A DNA stretch of 64,000 bases from Girardinichthys multiradiatus (GCF_021462225.1 NC_061811.1:23187163-23251162), one strand, 5' to 3'. Counted from the first letter of the stretch, positions 47,105 through 59,639 are shown. The notes: generated by a model not told the origin, from the sequence alone. Program-made: numbers and translations.

Positions 47105-47961
47105 TACGATGGTATGGCTGACCACAAAAAGAGGCAAACCTCGCCCCAATTAGGAAGACCAGGGCACCCTCCTGGAGCCAGGCCTATGTGGGGAAGCTCG
47201 CTGGCTTGACGGGCTAATTCCTGCTGGCATTATGTTGTCTGAGCTTATGCACCAAACAGCAGTTCAGATTCCCTGGCCTTCTTGGACTCTCTGGATGGTG
47301 TCCTGGAAGGGGTGCCATCTGGGGATTCAGTCGTCCTCCTCTAGGACTTTAATGCCCATGTGGGCAACAACAATGTAACCTAATGGGGGGTGATTGAGAA
47401 GAATGAACATGATGTTCGAGCACAAGCTGATACATAAGTGTACTTGATTACAGACTAACTATGGCTGAAGGTCGATGATCAATTTTGTAATCATATCATC
47501 AGACCTGCAGCTCATTGGAGTATGCTTCTCTGGTCTACATGTGTTTTGTGGATCTAGAGAAGACCTACAACTGTGTCACCCGAGGTATTTTGTGAGGGGT
47601 GTTGCGGCAGTATGGGCTATGTGGGTGGCTTTTAAGAGTTATCCAATCATTGTATGCCCAAAGCAGGAGTTGTGTTGCGATCTCAAACAATTGAGCTTGT
47701 TCCCAGTGCATGTTGGACTCTGCCAGGGCTGCCCCTTGTCACCAATCCTGTATAGGATGTTCATGGACAGGCTGCCAAGGCGTAGTTGTGGAGAGGAGGC
47801 CGTCTGGCTTGGGAACTTTAGGATCTTGTCTTTGCTTTTCACAGATGATGTGGTTCTGTTGGCTTCTTCAGGCAATCTGGTGTCTTGTTCATGAGTGATG
47901 GTAGGATGGATGGATGGATGGATGGATGGATGGATGGATGGATGGATGGATGGATGGATGG
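47105..47961 (+). mobile_element. internally deleted non-LTR retrotransposon (RTE-like; clade unsure)
   Basis: Plus-strand pieces of an endonuclease domain (VLEGVPSGDSVV, DFNAHVG, SMINFVIISSDLQ) are followed by reverse transcriptase pieces ([25 protein letters not shown]). The catalytic box reads FTDD instead of F/YADD, and there are frameshifts and deletions, so it is inactive. It ends in a (GGAT)n tail. It lies inside the 46024-48118 Tc1 element. Confidence 0.8.
47904..47961 (+). repeat. (GGAT)n microsatellite at the LINE 3' end
   Basis: About 14 nearly perfect tetranucleotide units directly follow the LINE. It is followed by three TTTTCAAAA repeats (about 47970-47998). Confidence 0.95.
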
Positions 47962-48118
47962 GTAAAAACATTTTCAAAATTTTCAAAATTTTCAAAATCA
48001 TGTTCTTCCAATTCTCTTTGTGTTGGAGTATCACATAAAATACTAATGAAACACATTAAAGTCTGTTTGAAAAAACAGATTGGAAAAATGTAAAAACTTC
48101 AACTTTTGCAGGGTACTG

Positions 48119-50215
48119 TATTGACAAGGGACAGTATTGCTGGATCCTCAGCATACACTCTTCACATCCTAAATCCAGTGTTAACCTCCCCAAAAACAGG
48201 TGTTTCTCAAAAAAATGCAGCTTCTTTTATTGGTTTTTGGCAGTCTTTTAATCTCAGCTATACTTTTACTGACATCATCACAGACCCCATCACATCTCCG
48301 AGAGAGGCTGTGATGATCATTGCCTTTAGAAAGAACCAGCTGGCCCATTGTTATGGCTCCTGCAGCTGTGTCTATTTTCAAAACTCGTTCTCCTTTTGTT
48401 CTGCTGCACCTCCATATAAAAGTACAGAGACAGGAAGATCAAGTTATATTTCACAATTTTCATGAACTCTTACCCTTGTGACAGCCTGGTGCTTAACAAC
48501 TTTGCTGCATGGCACGTGTGTCTGCACGAATGTATGGGCCTTGCATGCATGGTGTGTCGATGTGCACGTCTGAGTGACTGAGAGGAGGAAGGCAAAGTCT
48601 GTAATCACCTAATCCAAACATACACCCGGGGAATCTCATTACTAGACCTAACAGTTCCATTTGAACATTATCTGGTTTCAATCAGCCAGTTCTGCTTTGT
48701 AGAAAAGTGCCAAAACTTGATTCTTTTTGTCTAGAAGTCTCTGCTATTATTGGTGTCCTGTTTGTCTTGTCTATCATTGTGTTTTATAGCTCAAAAAGTT
48801 TTTAATTCACTTTTAGAACAAGTGGAACTTGTAACAAAGAGTGGATTCTCACAGGTACCTGTGTGTGACATTAGGAGTTTTCCATGTGCAGAATGGATGT
48901 GCTGCCACAGGGAACTCCCGCTCACCCCACACCCTTCCACACTAGCTCCAGTAGAGCTCCCCCCATCGACATTCAAACAGACATTAAAACGAAACCTGAC
49001 CCCGGCCCTGGAATCTATAAGGTGCTGTGTTTTTTTCCCTCTTTCATGAGTTTCTGCTCAAACAGGGAATCCTGTTTAGTGTGTGCAAGCTTGAGTATGT
49101 GTGCTGCCGGAGCGTCAGTGTGGTTAAAAGGGGGAGGTCAGACAGAGGTGAGTGAGAGGCAACGTCAGAGACTTTAAGTGAACTGTCGCAGGAATCCCCA
49201 GATTAAAAAACTCCAGAAGGTTGAGAGTCGGAGATAATCACAGGATCTGGAATTCACAATAACAAACCGGCCATATATCTACCTGTCTCCGGCTTTCTTC
49301 CTTCAGACGGCCAAAGGGTCAAACAAATGGCTGCATTCCATCAACAGCTCCTTTTTAAAAAATAACTTCTTCATGGGTCCCAAAGAAGTGTTTAGTAAGA
49401 GCAAATATTACCCCTAGAGCTAAACTTTGTAAGTCTTCTCAGCTTTTGTTTTGAGGCAGGGTAGGTTAACATTAAGAGGATCGTTCTGAATGTTTGAAGG
49501 GAGGTTAAGTTAAAACGAATCTCTTGATACCTTCATTTTGCCTGAATCCAGTTTAATTAGCACATACAGCCTATTAGTTCTATGTGTTGGCCATACTTAA
49601 AATAGTAAATGTTATTTCTGGGGTGTCTGAGTGTGAAATGAGTGTGAAATGTGTTTGGCATACACTCAGTGCATGAAAGGTTTGTGCTCTGCCTCCAGTA
49701 GAAAACTTAACATCTTAGCTAGCTAAAGCTATTAGCTACACACAGAAAGACCAAAACCAAAGCCGACTTTTACAACTTTAATGTTAGCTGTTGCATGGTA
49801 TTTTATGAATCCTTAAAAATGTTGTCATGTTTGCATTTGGCAGTAATTTACAGAGAAGCTAGTGATTGTTTTGACAGAAAATTTAGGTAGGAGGCAGTGC
49901 ACCACCAATGTCTTCCTCTAAAAGGCAACAAGGCAAGAGTAACTTTACAGGTTCAATTCTATTTGTGTTTCAGACCTCAAGACCATTAGTAACATACTCT
50001 CCAAATAATCATTAGCTATTGAGTAAATACTGCCCAATGTGAACATAATGGAAGTTTAAAGTTTAATTAAAAAAAGCTTTCCAAAAATCTGCTGTGACAT
50101 TTTAGTTGTCTTAAGATGGTAGCAGTTCGCAGTCTTGGCCACTATTGAAGTAATTCGATTCGCTTTAGCCTCTGGGACCAGCTAATCTGCACCAATAATA
50201 GATCAAAAGAGTTAT
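48119..50215. other. intergenic, no gene recognised
   Basis: GC-balanced at 48840-49180 with overlapping short frames on both strands. Nothing recognised. Confidence 0.4.
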
Positions 50216-51226
50216 TGTCAGGGTTTGGACTTTGTTTATGTTTATATTTAGTATTTTGGTAGTCGTGGTTGTTTTGGTTACTTCCTCTCACTCCTGATTG
50301 TTTATTTCCCCCCTAGTGTTGTCACCCTCCTCGTTCATTGATCCTTTGGTTATTGTTGCTTGCTTAGTTTTGACTTAGTATGGTTTTCTCTGTGTTATTA
50401 TTATTATTATTATTATTTATTGTAGTGCTCTGGTTTCCTTGTATTTCCTAGTTCAGTTTCCCATTTAGTATCTTTGTGTTTATTTATGGTTTGGTATTTG
50501 TCCTCTTTTATATTCTACTAGGTTACTAGTCTTATTTTCTCTGTGTTTAGTTCCTTTCCTAGTTGTAGTCCTTTCTCGTTTAGTTCCTCTAGTTTAGCTC
50601 TATTCTCCAGCCCCTCTGGTTAGGTTGTGTTTACTTATTGTTTATATTTTGTTTGTTTACATTGTAGTCCTCATATTCTCTGCTTCCCTTCCAGTCTATT
50701 CAGTCAGTGTGCTTTAGGTTTGTTTACTTTTGTAGTCAGGGCTTCTTTATGGGGTTGCTACTTCTTAGGTTGTTGTGTTCCCTCCGTTTTCTCAGTTTCC
50801 TTTAGTTCATGTTTATTCTTGATTTTTATGCTTTATTTATCTTGGTCTATAGTTTCTATGAGGTCTGCTCACTGTTGTGTTAATTAGTCCCTTTCCTCAT
50901 GCTTAGTTTTATTAGGTTCACCTGCTCCCCCTGTCTCCCTGCCTCCTTGTCTCACTTGTTCTTAGTTGATTACCTGCCTTTGTTCTTCCTCAGTATATTG
51001 GTTGGTTTTGTTTCATTGTCCTTTGCTGGTTCCTCTCGTTGCACAACTCGGGTCTACCCGCTACTGCCATGTTTACCATGTTCCTGCAGATGTAAGTTTT
51101 GGATCTCTGGTTTACCTGCAGTGATTTTGTTACGCTTGTAACTTTGAATAAAGCTGAAGATTATTCTGAATGCTGCTGCCAAGCTCTTGTCTGCGCTTTG
51201 GTCCACCCCAAAATCTCACCGTGACA
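50216..51226 (+). mobile_element. LTR-like insertion (probable solo LTR) with 5-bp target duplication
   Basis: A 1011-bp unit starting TGTCAGGGTTTG and ending CACCGTGACA, flanked by GTTAT on both sides (50211-50215 and 51227-51231). The TG...CA ends with a 5-bp duplication are the hallmark of LTR retroelement integration. An AATAAA lies at about 51146. No internal gag/pol and no second LTR seen, so most likely a solo LTR; family unassigned. A (TTA)n tract occurs at 50395-50417. Confidence 0.78.
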
Positions 51227-52399
51227 GTTATCTATTGCAGTTAAGATATTTGCCCTTTTCACAACAAATGTCCTTCCAAAACACACACTTTTTGTTGTCT
51301 CTGTGTGTTCAGGGAAGGACCGAGGCACTAAGGGGGACTGAAGTCTACCTACCACTGTTATGCCCCTGAACCACCAAGTGAGAAAGTCATATTGGCTGAC
51401 TTGTGCAAGGGTAAACTGATACTGCAGCACAAATGTGTAATTTGGCGATTACAGACGGTTTATGCAATCTACTAGCCAGGGATATAAGGCAAAAACTCGA
51501 ACAGACCACCTTAATGCCATACATGTTTTATGCACTTTTGCCATTTGACAGCTCTCTCCAAAGTGTGCAGGATCCCAACTGTAGGTAAACTCAGTGGACT
51601 TTTGTGGCCTGGGTTAAAGAGCGTCCTCTGAGATGGAGCAATGGACTGCAGTGACTTCTGGGTTGAGTTAACAGTTGAGCTGTGAGAGCTGTGACTTGTG
51701 TCTGAAAGCTTGGGGGCTGAAGAGAGTCTAACACTGCAAGTATGATTTACATAACTGTAAAAAAGTCCAGGATCTAAATCAGCCCAGATTCCATCCTTGG
51801 GGAGATGTGTTGAAGGAGTCACAACACTGTGATATTTATTGGATTTATGTTCCCCACTGAATTCTTTATTTACTGCGTGACAACTTTGTTATTTATTTCT
51901 GACTGTTGCAATTATTTGCTTTAGCACAGTTACAAACAGTGTATATTCCATTGTTATTCTGTAGACACTGGTTTGCATTTCTGAAACTATCCTGTGTGCC
52001 TGGCTTTACTTTAGTTGTCCTGAGTCTTTGTTGTTGCCCATCCAGACACTGTTGCAGATAAATTGTCCTTTCAGTTCCCACTCTGGTTGTTCCGTTCTCA
52101 GCGAGGGAAATTGCCTTACAAAGAGGGCACGAGTTGCCAATCGAAAGTAAGTTATTTCATCAGAGAAAAGTGTTGTAAATAGCCAGAGGGTAAGATAAAA
52201 TAATGATATACTTTTTTATCTGGAGGGAATCTCCATCATGAGACAGAATCAAAACCTTGCAGAAAAATTTTCAGAAATGCTTTCAGAGGATGAATTTCAT
52301 CATGTAGTACCACTGTGGATTGTACCACTACTGGATGGTTTTCATATTCATATGCTTCACATCACGGAAACTCTGTACTGATATTCCTACAGGATGGCA
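51227..52399. other. intergenic, no gene recognised
   Basis: A minus-strand frame of 103 codons at 51511-51822 is Ser/Thr-rich without a known domain or splice context. Otherwise nothing. Confidence 0.4.
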
Positions 52400-52870
52400 C
52401 AGGCGGTTTAGGACTACAGGGCATATCTAAATTCAGCTATTGATTAATGCTGCGGCAGGAGAAAACAAAAACCCCCTTTAAAGATGTCGTCTACTGCCTG
52501 CATTATAATTATTTGCTTTCGCAGTCAGAAATCGAAAAGCTGTAAAAATTGACTTCCTTTACAGGGAAAGGGAAATAAATTTCAACGGTATTGACAGCGG
52601 CAACACTAGAAAGCTATTGCCCGGCATTTAATTATTGAAGACATTGATCAAGAAAGTGATTTGCTTTCTGTGGTTTGGTTAAAAGACCTAATAGAGTCAC
52701 AGTGTTCTGTAAAAGATCCTTATTTGTTCATTTAATCTTGATCAGAATGCATGATAGCTTTCATTCAGAGAGGAATTAAGCAGGAATTAAGACGTTAAAT
52801 TTCAACCAGTGACCAAATTGCTTTAGATATTCACTTTCAGGCTCATTGCACTTTCCTTTAGGAAACTGTA
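52400..52870. promoter_or_regulatory. candidate conserved non-coding element
   Basis: Unique balanced sequence with many TAAT/ATTA cores (GCTATTGATTAATGCTG, GCATTATAATTATTTGC, GCATTTAATTATTGA) and no coding frame. Called on composition; conservation untested. Confidence 0.4.
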
Positions 52871-52901
52871 GTGAAAAACAGAAAAAAAAGCAAGAAAAGA
52901 C

Positions 52902-53910
52902 TATAGTATATCACAAAAGTGAGTACACTAACCACATTTATGTAAATAATTTATTATATTTTTTCATGGGACAACAATGAGGATATGACACTTTGATACA
53001 ATGTAAAGTAGTCAGTTTACTGCTTGTATACCTGTGTAAATTTGCTGTCCTGTCAAAATAACTCAACACACAGCCATTAATGTTTAAACTGCTGGCAACA
53101 GAGGTTAGTATACCTCTAAGTGAAAAAGTCTAAATTGTGCCCAATTAGCCATTTTCCCTCCCTTGTGTCATGTGACTCATTAGTTTTACAAGGTCTCAAG
53201 TTTGAATGGGGAGCAGGTGTGTTTTATTTGGTGGTACGCGCTCATACTCTCTCATTCTGGTCAATGGAAGTTCAATATGGCACTTCATGGCTAAGAATTT
53301 CCTGAGCATCTGAACAAAATAATTGTTCCTCTACATAAAGATTCCAACACCCTGAAAATGAGCTGCAGCATCGTGGTAAAGACCATGCAGTGGTTTAACA
53401 GGATTGGTTGGAAGCATCTTCTAAACACGATGCACAAGAAAGCCTGCAAACAGTTTCCTGAAGACAAGCAGACTAAAGACATAGATTACTGGAACCATGT
53501 CCTGTGGTCTGATGAGACTAAGATACACTTTTTTGGAGCTGCATGAGTGCTGCCGCCCGCTGGGAGCTACAGTTTATTGAGGAAACATGTTCTGTTACAT
53601 ACTGAATCAGAGTTTGATCCTCTCCTTGTGGAAACTGGGCCGCTGGCCAGTATTACACCATGATAATGCCCCAAACACACCTCCAACCGACCACTGCCTT
53701 GCTGAAGAACCAGAGGGTAAAGGTGCTGGACTGCCCAAGCAAGTCTTCAGACCTAAACCATATTGAGCATCCTTAAACGGAAGGTGGAGGAGTGCAAGGT
53801 CTCTAACATCCACCAGCTCCATGATGTCATCATAGAGGAGTAGAAGAGGATTCCCATGGCAACCTGTGAAGTTCTAGTAAATTCCTTGCTCATGAGAGGA
53901 ACCACATTAT
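52902..53910 (+). mobile_element. decayed Tc1-like element of a third family
   Basis: The left terminal region reads AGTATATCACAAAAGTGAGT. Transposase pieces on the plus strand are ACKQFPEDKQTKD, NHVLWSDETKIHFFG (53480-53540) and HHDNAP (about 53653-53670). The last two carry the aspartates of the DDE triad. Stops, frameshifts and internal losses throughout; the right terminal repeat is missing. Confidence 0.82.
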
Positions 53911-54239
53911 TTGGAACACCAAGTCTTGTCATGTCTTTGAAGAATATATGTGGCTTTTGATGCAGTCTTATTCATGTGTATTAGAATCAATGGTGTGGTT
54001 ACTTTTGCCATCTTCTTTTATTGTATTATTATATTTTTCAACTTTAAAGATCAACTCAATGTCTGGAAACTCAATTTGATTGCTCAATGAGTGGCTCAAA
54101 GTGTTCAGATAATAATAAGCCAAATAAATCAGAGTAGATGTAGCCCTCGGTTCTACTTCCAGTTTTAAGCTTCTGGCATGCTGAGTTGAGTAATTCCTCT
54201 TCAGCACAGCAACATTAAATAATTTTGTCATTGCTGGTC

Positions 54240-56310
54240 AAGTCAAGTGTATTTATATAGTGCTTTTCAGCAACAAGGAACTCAAGACGCTGTATATAAG
54301 GAAAAACATTACAATGATACAGAAAATCAAACAACAGAGGTAATTAAAAAAAAGAATAGAATGATGGATAAGAAAATGAAAGGAAAATTGGACTGAAATC
54401 TTAACTAATAATGTTTAGATTCAAAGGCCACTCTAAACAAATAAGTTTTTAATCTTGATTTAAAGCAACTTAGGTTTTCGGCACTTTTACAGTTTTCTGG
54501 GAGTTTATTCCAGATTAGTGGAGCATAAGAACTAAAAGGTTCTTCTCCATGTTTGGTTCTGGTTCTGGGTATGCAGAGTAGATTTGAATCAGAAGACCTG
54601 AGAGGTCTGGGTGGTTGATACACTGACAACAAGTCTGTAATGTATTTTGGTGCTAAGCCATTCAGTGATTTATAGACAGAAGTATTTTAAACTCTATTCT
54701 CTGAGCTACAGGGAGCCAGTGTAGGGACTTCAGAACCGGGGTGATGTGCTCCACTTTCTTAGTTCTAGTGAGGATGCGGGCAGCAGCATTCTGGATCAAC
54801 TGCAGCTGTCTGATTGACTTTTTAGGCAGACCTGTGAAGACACCGTTGCAGTAATCAATTCTACTAAAGATGAACGCATGAATTAGTTTTTCAAGGTCTT
54901 GCTGAGACATTAGTCCTTTAATCCTGGAGATGTTCTTTAGGTGATAGAAGGCTGACCTTGTTACTGTCAGCCTTCTAAGGTTTAGGTCTGAGTCCATCAC
55001 TACACCCAGGTTTCGAGCCTGACTGGTTGTTTCTAGCTGTATTAACTGAAGCTTTGTGCTAACTTTTAAACGCTCTTCCTTTGGTCCAAAGATTATTACT
55101 TCAGTTTTGTTTTGATTCAGCTGAAGAAAATGTTGGCCCATCCAAGCATTGATTTTCTTCTAAGCATTTACCCAGCGCTTGAATGGGTTCATAGTCACCT
55201 GGTGACATCGTAACGTATAGCTGTGTGTCGTCTGCATAGTTATGATAACTTACGTTGTTGTTTATTAAAATCTGAGTTAGGGGGAGCATGTAGATATTGA
55301 ATAGGAGGGGCCCTAAGATGGACCCTTGGGGAACGCCACATGTGATTTTTGTGGTCTCTGTTGTAAAGTTACCTACTGACACAAAAAAGTCCCTGTCCTT
55401 CAAGTAGGATTTAAACCAGTTGAGTGCTGTACCAGAAAGGCCGACCCAGTTTTCCAGGCACTCTAATAAAATGGAGTGATCAACAGTGTCGAATGCTCCA
55501 CTAAGGTCCAATAATACCAGCACTGTGGTTCTTCCACAGTCTGCATTTATACGGATGTCATTGAACACCTGACAAGAGCAGTCTCTGTACTGTGGTGAGC
55601 AGGAAGCCTGACTGGAAGACATCGAAGCGGTTGGTTGTTGTTAGGAAGTTGTTTAACTGCTGAAACACAGCTTTTTCAATAATCTTACTGATGAAGGGGG
55701 GGTTTGATAAAGGCCTGTAGTTCTGTAGTAGCAGCTTGTCCAAGTTGCTCTTTTTCAATAGAGGTTTGATAATTGCTGTTTTTAGGGCCTGGGGGAAAAC
55801 ACCTGACAAAAGGGACGTGTTTATTATTTGTGTTAAATCAGATGTTATTACGGGCAAAGCTTTCTTAAGGAAAGCTGTGGGTAAAACATTGAGACAGCAG
55901 AAAGAGGAGCTTAGTTGGTGTACAATTTCTTCTAAGTTTCTGTAGTTTATTTGGTGAAATTGGAAATTTTGTCAAAATCAGTTCTAGTCCAGTTGGAGAC
56001 AACATTGGTACTGGAGTTGATGTGGATGTGCTGACTGCACCTCTGATCTTTTGGGTTTTGTCAGTGAAGAAGTTAGCAAATTCATTGCAGGCTCTGGTAG
56101 AGTGGAGTTCAGATGCTACAGTTACAGGAGGGTTTGTTAACCTGTCGACCGTGGCAAACAATGCACGAGCATTGTTCATGTTTTTGCTGATTATCTCAGA
56201 AAAGAAGGATTCCCTTGCATTTTTTAGTTGTAGTTTATATCTGCACTGGTTCACATGTGGAGTATCAATGGCATATGGAGTTTACTGCAATATTTCTTTG
56301 ATATGTCCTG
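54240..56310 (-). mobile_element. non-LTR retrotransposon of the L2/CR1 type, 5'-truncated
   Basis: Minus-strand frames in order give an endonuclease-RT linker (about 56254-55865), RT motifs ([33 protein letters not shown]), an intact YADD box at 55238-55227, then the thumb and C-terminal part ([38 protein letters not shown]). At least two frameshifts (near 55600 and 55120) and several stops break it. The 3' end carries the GTGTATTTATATAGTGCTTT tail text. The 5' endonuclease domain is absent, so the copy is inactive. Confidence 0.88.
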
Positions 56311-58592
56311 AAAATCAGATCCAGCTAGAGCATCAAATGTGTAATATGGTGATGGAGTTGTATTTTCAAAGGTGTCATGTCTGTTTATGGCATTTGAACA
56401 AAATTAAAATATCCAGTAGTGTAACAGGTAGTGACAGGCCACACATTTGACAGAGATGTTCATAATTTCTTGTGAAAGGGTGCATTTAATTTATTAATCA
56501 CAGCTGTTTGTAGACTGTGGACTGTTATTAAGTCATAACAACCTGTACATGTTAGCTTTGGCTTCATAGTAATGATCCCACATAGTTCTAGTTAAACTCT
56601 GTATTAAATGTTTTTGGTCGTTTTAGAATAAAATAACATTCATTTAATATCCGATTACATCTTTAGAATAAAAGCACACCCTTTTTGAAAAAAAAAAAAA
56701 AATTTCATTTTTATAATTTTGTGTGGTAAATATTAATAATTAATTTTAGAAATACTTCACAGCACTTAATACCATTTTTATGGGCAGGAACTTGTGCAGT
56801 CAGAAACAAAATTTGAATTGCTTAGAATAAATCTGTAATTTTCATGTAATTTGAAATTAAATACATTTAATTTGATATATTTGGTTTGAAAAAGAATTTC
56901 ACAAAGATGTAACTGAATTAAATGGTTTGAAATCGAATTCAATTGCTTTGAAAATGCATTTTGTTGTATTGAAAATTCACTTTGACTTCTTTCCATTTCA
57001 GTTCTATAATTTAAATTCAGTCAGTCAGTCATTTTCTACCGCTTATTCCATAGTGGGTCACGGGGGAGCTGGTGCCTATCTCCAGCAGTCTATGGGCGAG
57101 AAGCGGGGTACACCCTGGACAGGTCACCAGTTCATCGCAGGTAATTTAAATTCAATTCCAAAAATTTTTTATTTTTTTGTCACACATCCAGCTCTCTTCA
57201 GATAGCCCCAGAGTAATTAAACACAGATTCACAGATTTACATTTCTTCACAGCATTTTGAGCTGGAGTAGTGGAGCATACATGAGCTTGGTGGATGTCAT
57301 TTACATTTTCAAACCAAATTAGTCAAGTTTCAAACCATTAAATTCAATTTTAATTTAGTAAAATTCATTTTCAAACCAGTACATTCAGTTTCAAATTACA
57401 CAAATACAGCACAACCTTCTGCTTTACATTTTTTCATGATAAAATTAAGATAAAGATAAAATTGTTAAATGCTTTTGTTTTAAATTAGGCTTAAGGATAA
57501 GGATTTGAAAACCAAACCTGTTTTAGACCGCGGTGTCCCACTCTGGGGATATCTTCCATTGTCCAAAAATAACTTTAACTGAATTGTAACGTGCAGATAA
57601 TACATGAAACTTTGTAATTTTCTGCAATTTAAAGAACTTACAATTTTGCAGTGTGAAAATAACAAAAATGCAGGCTAAAAGCACCTACTGTATATGCTAT
57701 CCCCCCTTTCTTTATATTTTAAACCAAATCCTTATGTTAAACAAGAAATGAATTGCAAGCAGAAGTAAGGCAGGCAGATATTTTCAACAGAATATGGGTC
57801 TTAAATCTTCAACTTGGTCTGCTTGTCTAACTTTTTTGGATTTATCGCATTCCAAGAGAAAAGCTGGAGCTCTAGGTTCTTTTCCATTGAATAAGTCTGG
57901 AAGGAAGAATCAGACAGTACAACTGGAAGAAATTATGAGATAAAGAGCAGAGGGAGATAAAAATAGTAGAGAACTGTGGGAGAAATAGAAGTGAAGAGGA
58001 GTGGCAGCAAAAGACACCACAGGGGAAAAAAGGTGGGGGTTGTGTGTTCATTTTCTGGATACATAGATCGGAGGGAATGGTACCATGCGTGACAATAAAG
58101 GCAACTGCGCTTTTGGCAAGGACTTTGTTAGTGCACACAGGAGCACAGTCACCTCTTCATCCAGAATGTACATACGCACCTTTACTCACACAAGAAAATC
58201 GGAATAGTGGGAGTTTTAATGGATAAGTGATAGCTGGCTTTGCTATTAGCTCTTTGCTGCAGGCCTGGATGAGCCCAGTCAGTGGTTTCTTTTTCCTTGC
58301 CAGGGATTTAGACAGGGAGTCGTGCTTAGAGGACCCCCAAGGCATCTAAGTAGCAAAAAACGTAGCACAAGGTCCTGGAAATGGTTCAGATTTGCTGGGA
58401 TGTTCGTTTCCAGATAGTGCTGTTGGTCTATGCTTGTGTATCTCTCCTATTACTGTAGGTCTACAGCGGGTTTGCGATCACTTAAAGCTATTATACTAAA
58501 AAACTTCTCATAAATTGTGTTCCCTATAGATGTTGGGTGGATTTGCATTGCTTTTGCTTGGATATTTAGGTTTAGCAAAAATATAACAATTC
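56311..58592. other. intergenic, AT-rich, with one SINE fragment
   Basis: Holds A runs near 56688 and a set of TTGAAA/TTCAAA-rich sequence at 56860-57400. The SINE fragment at 57010-57145 is listed separately. No gene found. Confidence 0.4.
57010..57145 (-). mobile_element. 3' fragment of the 29974-30340 SINE family
   Basis: Antisense to the 3' body: CAGTCAGTCATTTTCTACCG, CTTATTCCATAGTGGGTCAC, GGTGCCTATCTCCAGCAGTC and CACCCTGGACAGGTCACCAG. The tRNA head is missing, as expected from 5' truncation. Confidence 0.85.
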
Positions 58593-59118
58593 TGTTATGA
58601 TTTCTGGGTGTTTTGGGGTTTTTGTTGGTCTTATTTCACAGTTGAAGTTTTGAATCATGTTTCTGTTATTTTTCTGGTTATGTTTTAGTTTTTGTCTTGT
58701 TCATGTTTTGTCAAGTTTGGTTTTTGGATCTGGTTATGCTTTAGTTTAATGTTTTTCTGGTTTCTATTAGTTTGTATTCAAGAGTCTCTGTTTTGTTCCA
58801 GTCACGTTTTATTTTCTCCTGTCTGTTTATTAACTTTATTCGGTTCACCTGCTCCAAGCTAATCTGGCTCCTTTCTTCACCCAGTTCACGCTCCATATAT
58901 ACACCTCCGATCTGTTTATTCCTCGCGAAAACATTTTCTGGATCATGCTCATGTCTTGTTTTTCAGATCATGCCATGCCTGTCTTGCTTGCCTCGTCTGC
59001 CTGTTTTGTTCCTGCCTCTTCTGTAGTGAGTTTATTGTTAGTTAAATCATTTTTTTACTTACCGTCGTGCTGCCAGCTTGTCTGTATTCTGGATTCCTCT
59101 GTTGCACTGAGCCTAACA
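58593..59118 (+). mobile_element. LTR-like insertion (probable solo LTR) with 5-bp target duplication
   Basis: A 526-bp unit starting TGTTATGATTTC and ending GAGCCTAACA, flanked by AATTC at 58588-58592 and 59119-59123. It contains a TATA-like TCCATATATACAC at about 58890. It shares GGTTCACCTGCTCC with the unit at 50216-51226. No internal region; family unassigned. Confidence 0.72.
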
Positions 59119-59200
59119 AATTCAGATCAGTAAAAACACATACTCAAATGAAATTACATTTTATTTTATCATTATTATTTTTTTAAATCCTGGCAGAGAA

Positions 59201-59225
59201 GCACTCAGAATTGTTGTCTGAGTGC
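59201..59225. repeat. short perfect hairpin
   Basis: Arms GCACTCAGA (59201-59209) and TCTGAGTGC (59217-59225) with a 7-base loop. There is no microRNA-sized stem. Confidence 0.6.
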
Positions 59226-59639
59226 CAAGAAAAAGCCCAACAGATTTACTTTCACAAGTGGAGCATTACAGCTAACGCTTTAATGCTCTGCTTGATATTT
59301 ATAAAAGAAACTTTGTTAGAAACTGCTTTGGGGTTATTTCAATTGTTACGAACACAGAGACAGAAACTAAAAGGAAAAAAATAAGAAGCACGAAAGAGAA
59401 AGAGGTGGGGCCAAAAGAAAAAAGGGAGAGAAGGAGAAAAGAATGGAAGAAAGAAAGAAGGCTTGCTTCTACACCTGCAGAAACATTCATATTAACAGCT
59501 TTTTTACCAAAACGTGCACGGTACTTATGAATGCAAGATGTATTTAGTGGTAAATGCGGCTCAGTATAGAACATTTCTGTTAACACCTGAATCTAAACAC
59601 CTGTGGGTCTGAGTGTGAGCGCGCTTGTGTATACAAGGT

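Larger units (their letters stand above)
46024..48118 (-). mobile_element. Tc1-like element split by a SINE and a LINE
   Basis: The left end CAGTACGTTGCGATGGCATT and right end GCAGGGTACTG are mutated versions of the family termini. Antisense transposase text lies at 46440-46920 (e.g. GATTCTCCCACCTAAGCTGT, AACTTCTTTGATTAATGCGC). Tc1 sequence resumes after the LINE at about 47970 (TCACATAAAATACTAATGAA). Confidence 0.8.

Noticed and set aside
47475..47894. 139-codon plus-strand frame as a host gene
   Set aside because: It is part of a deleted LINE (endonuclease and RT fragments).
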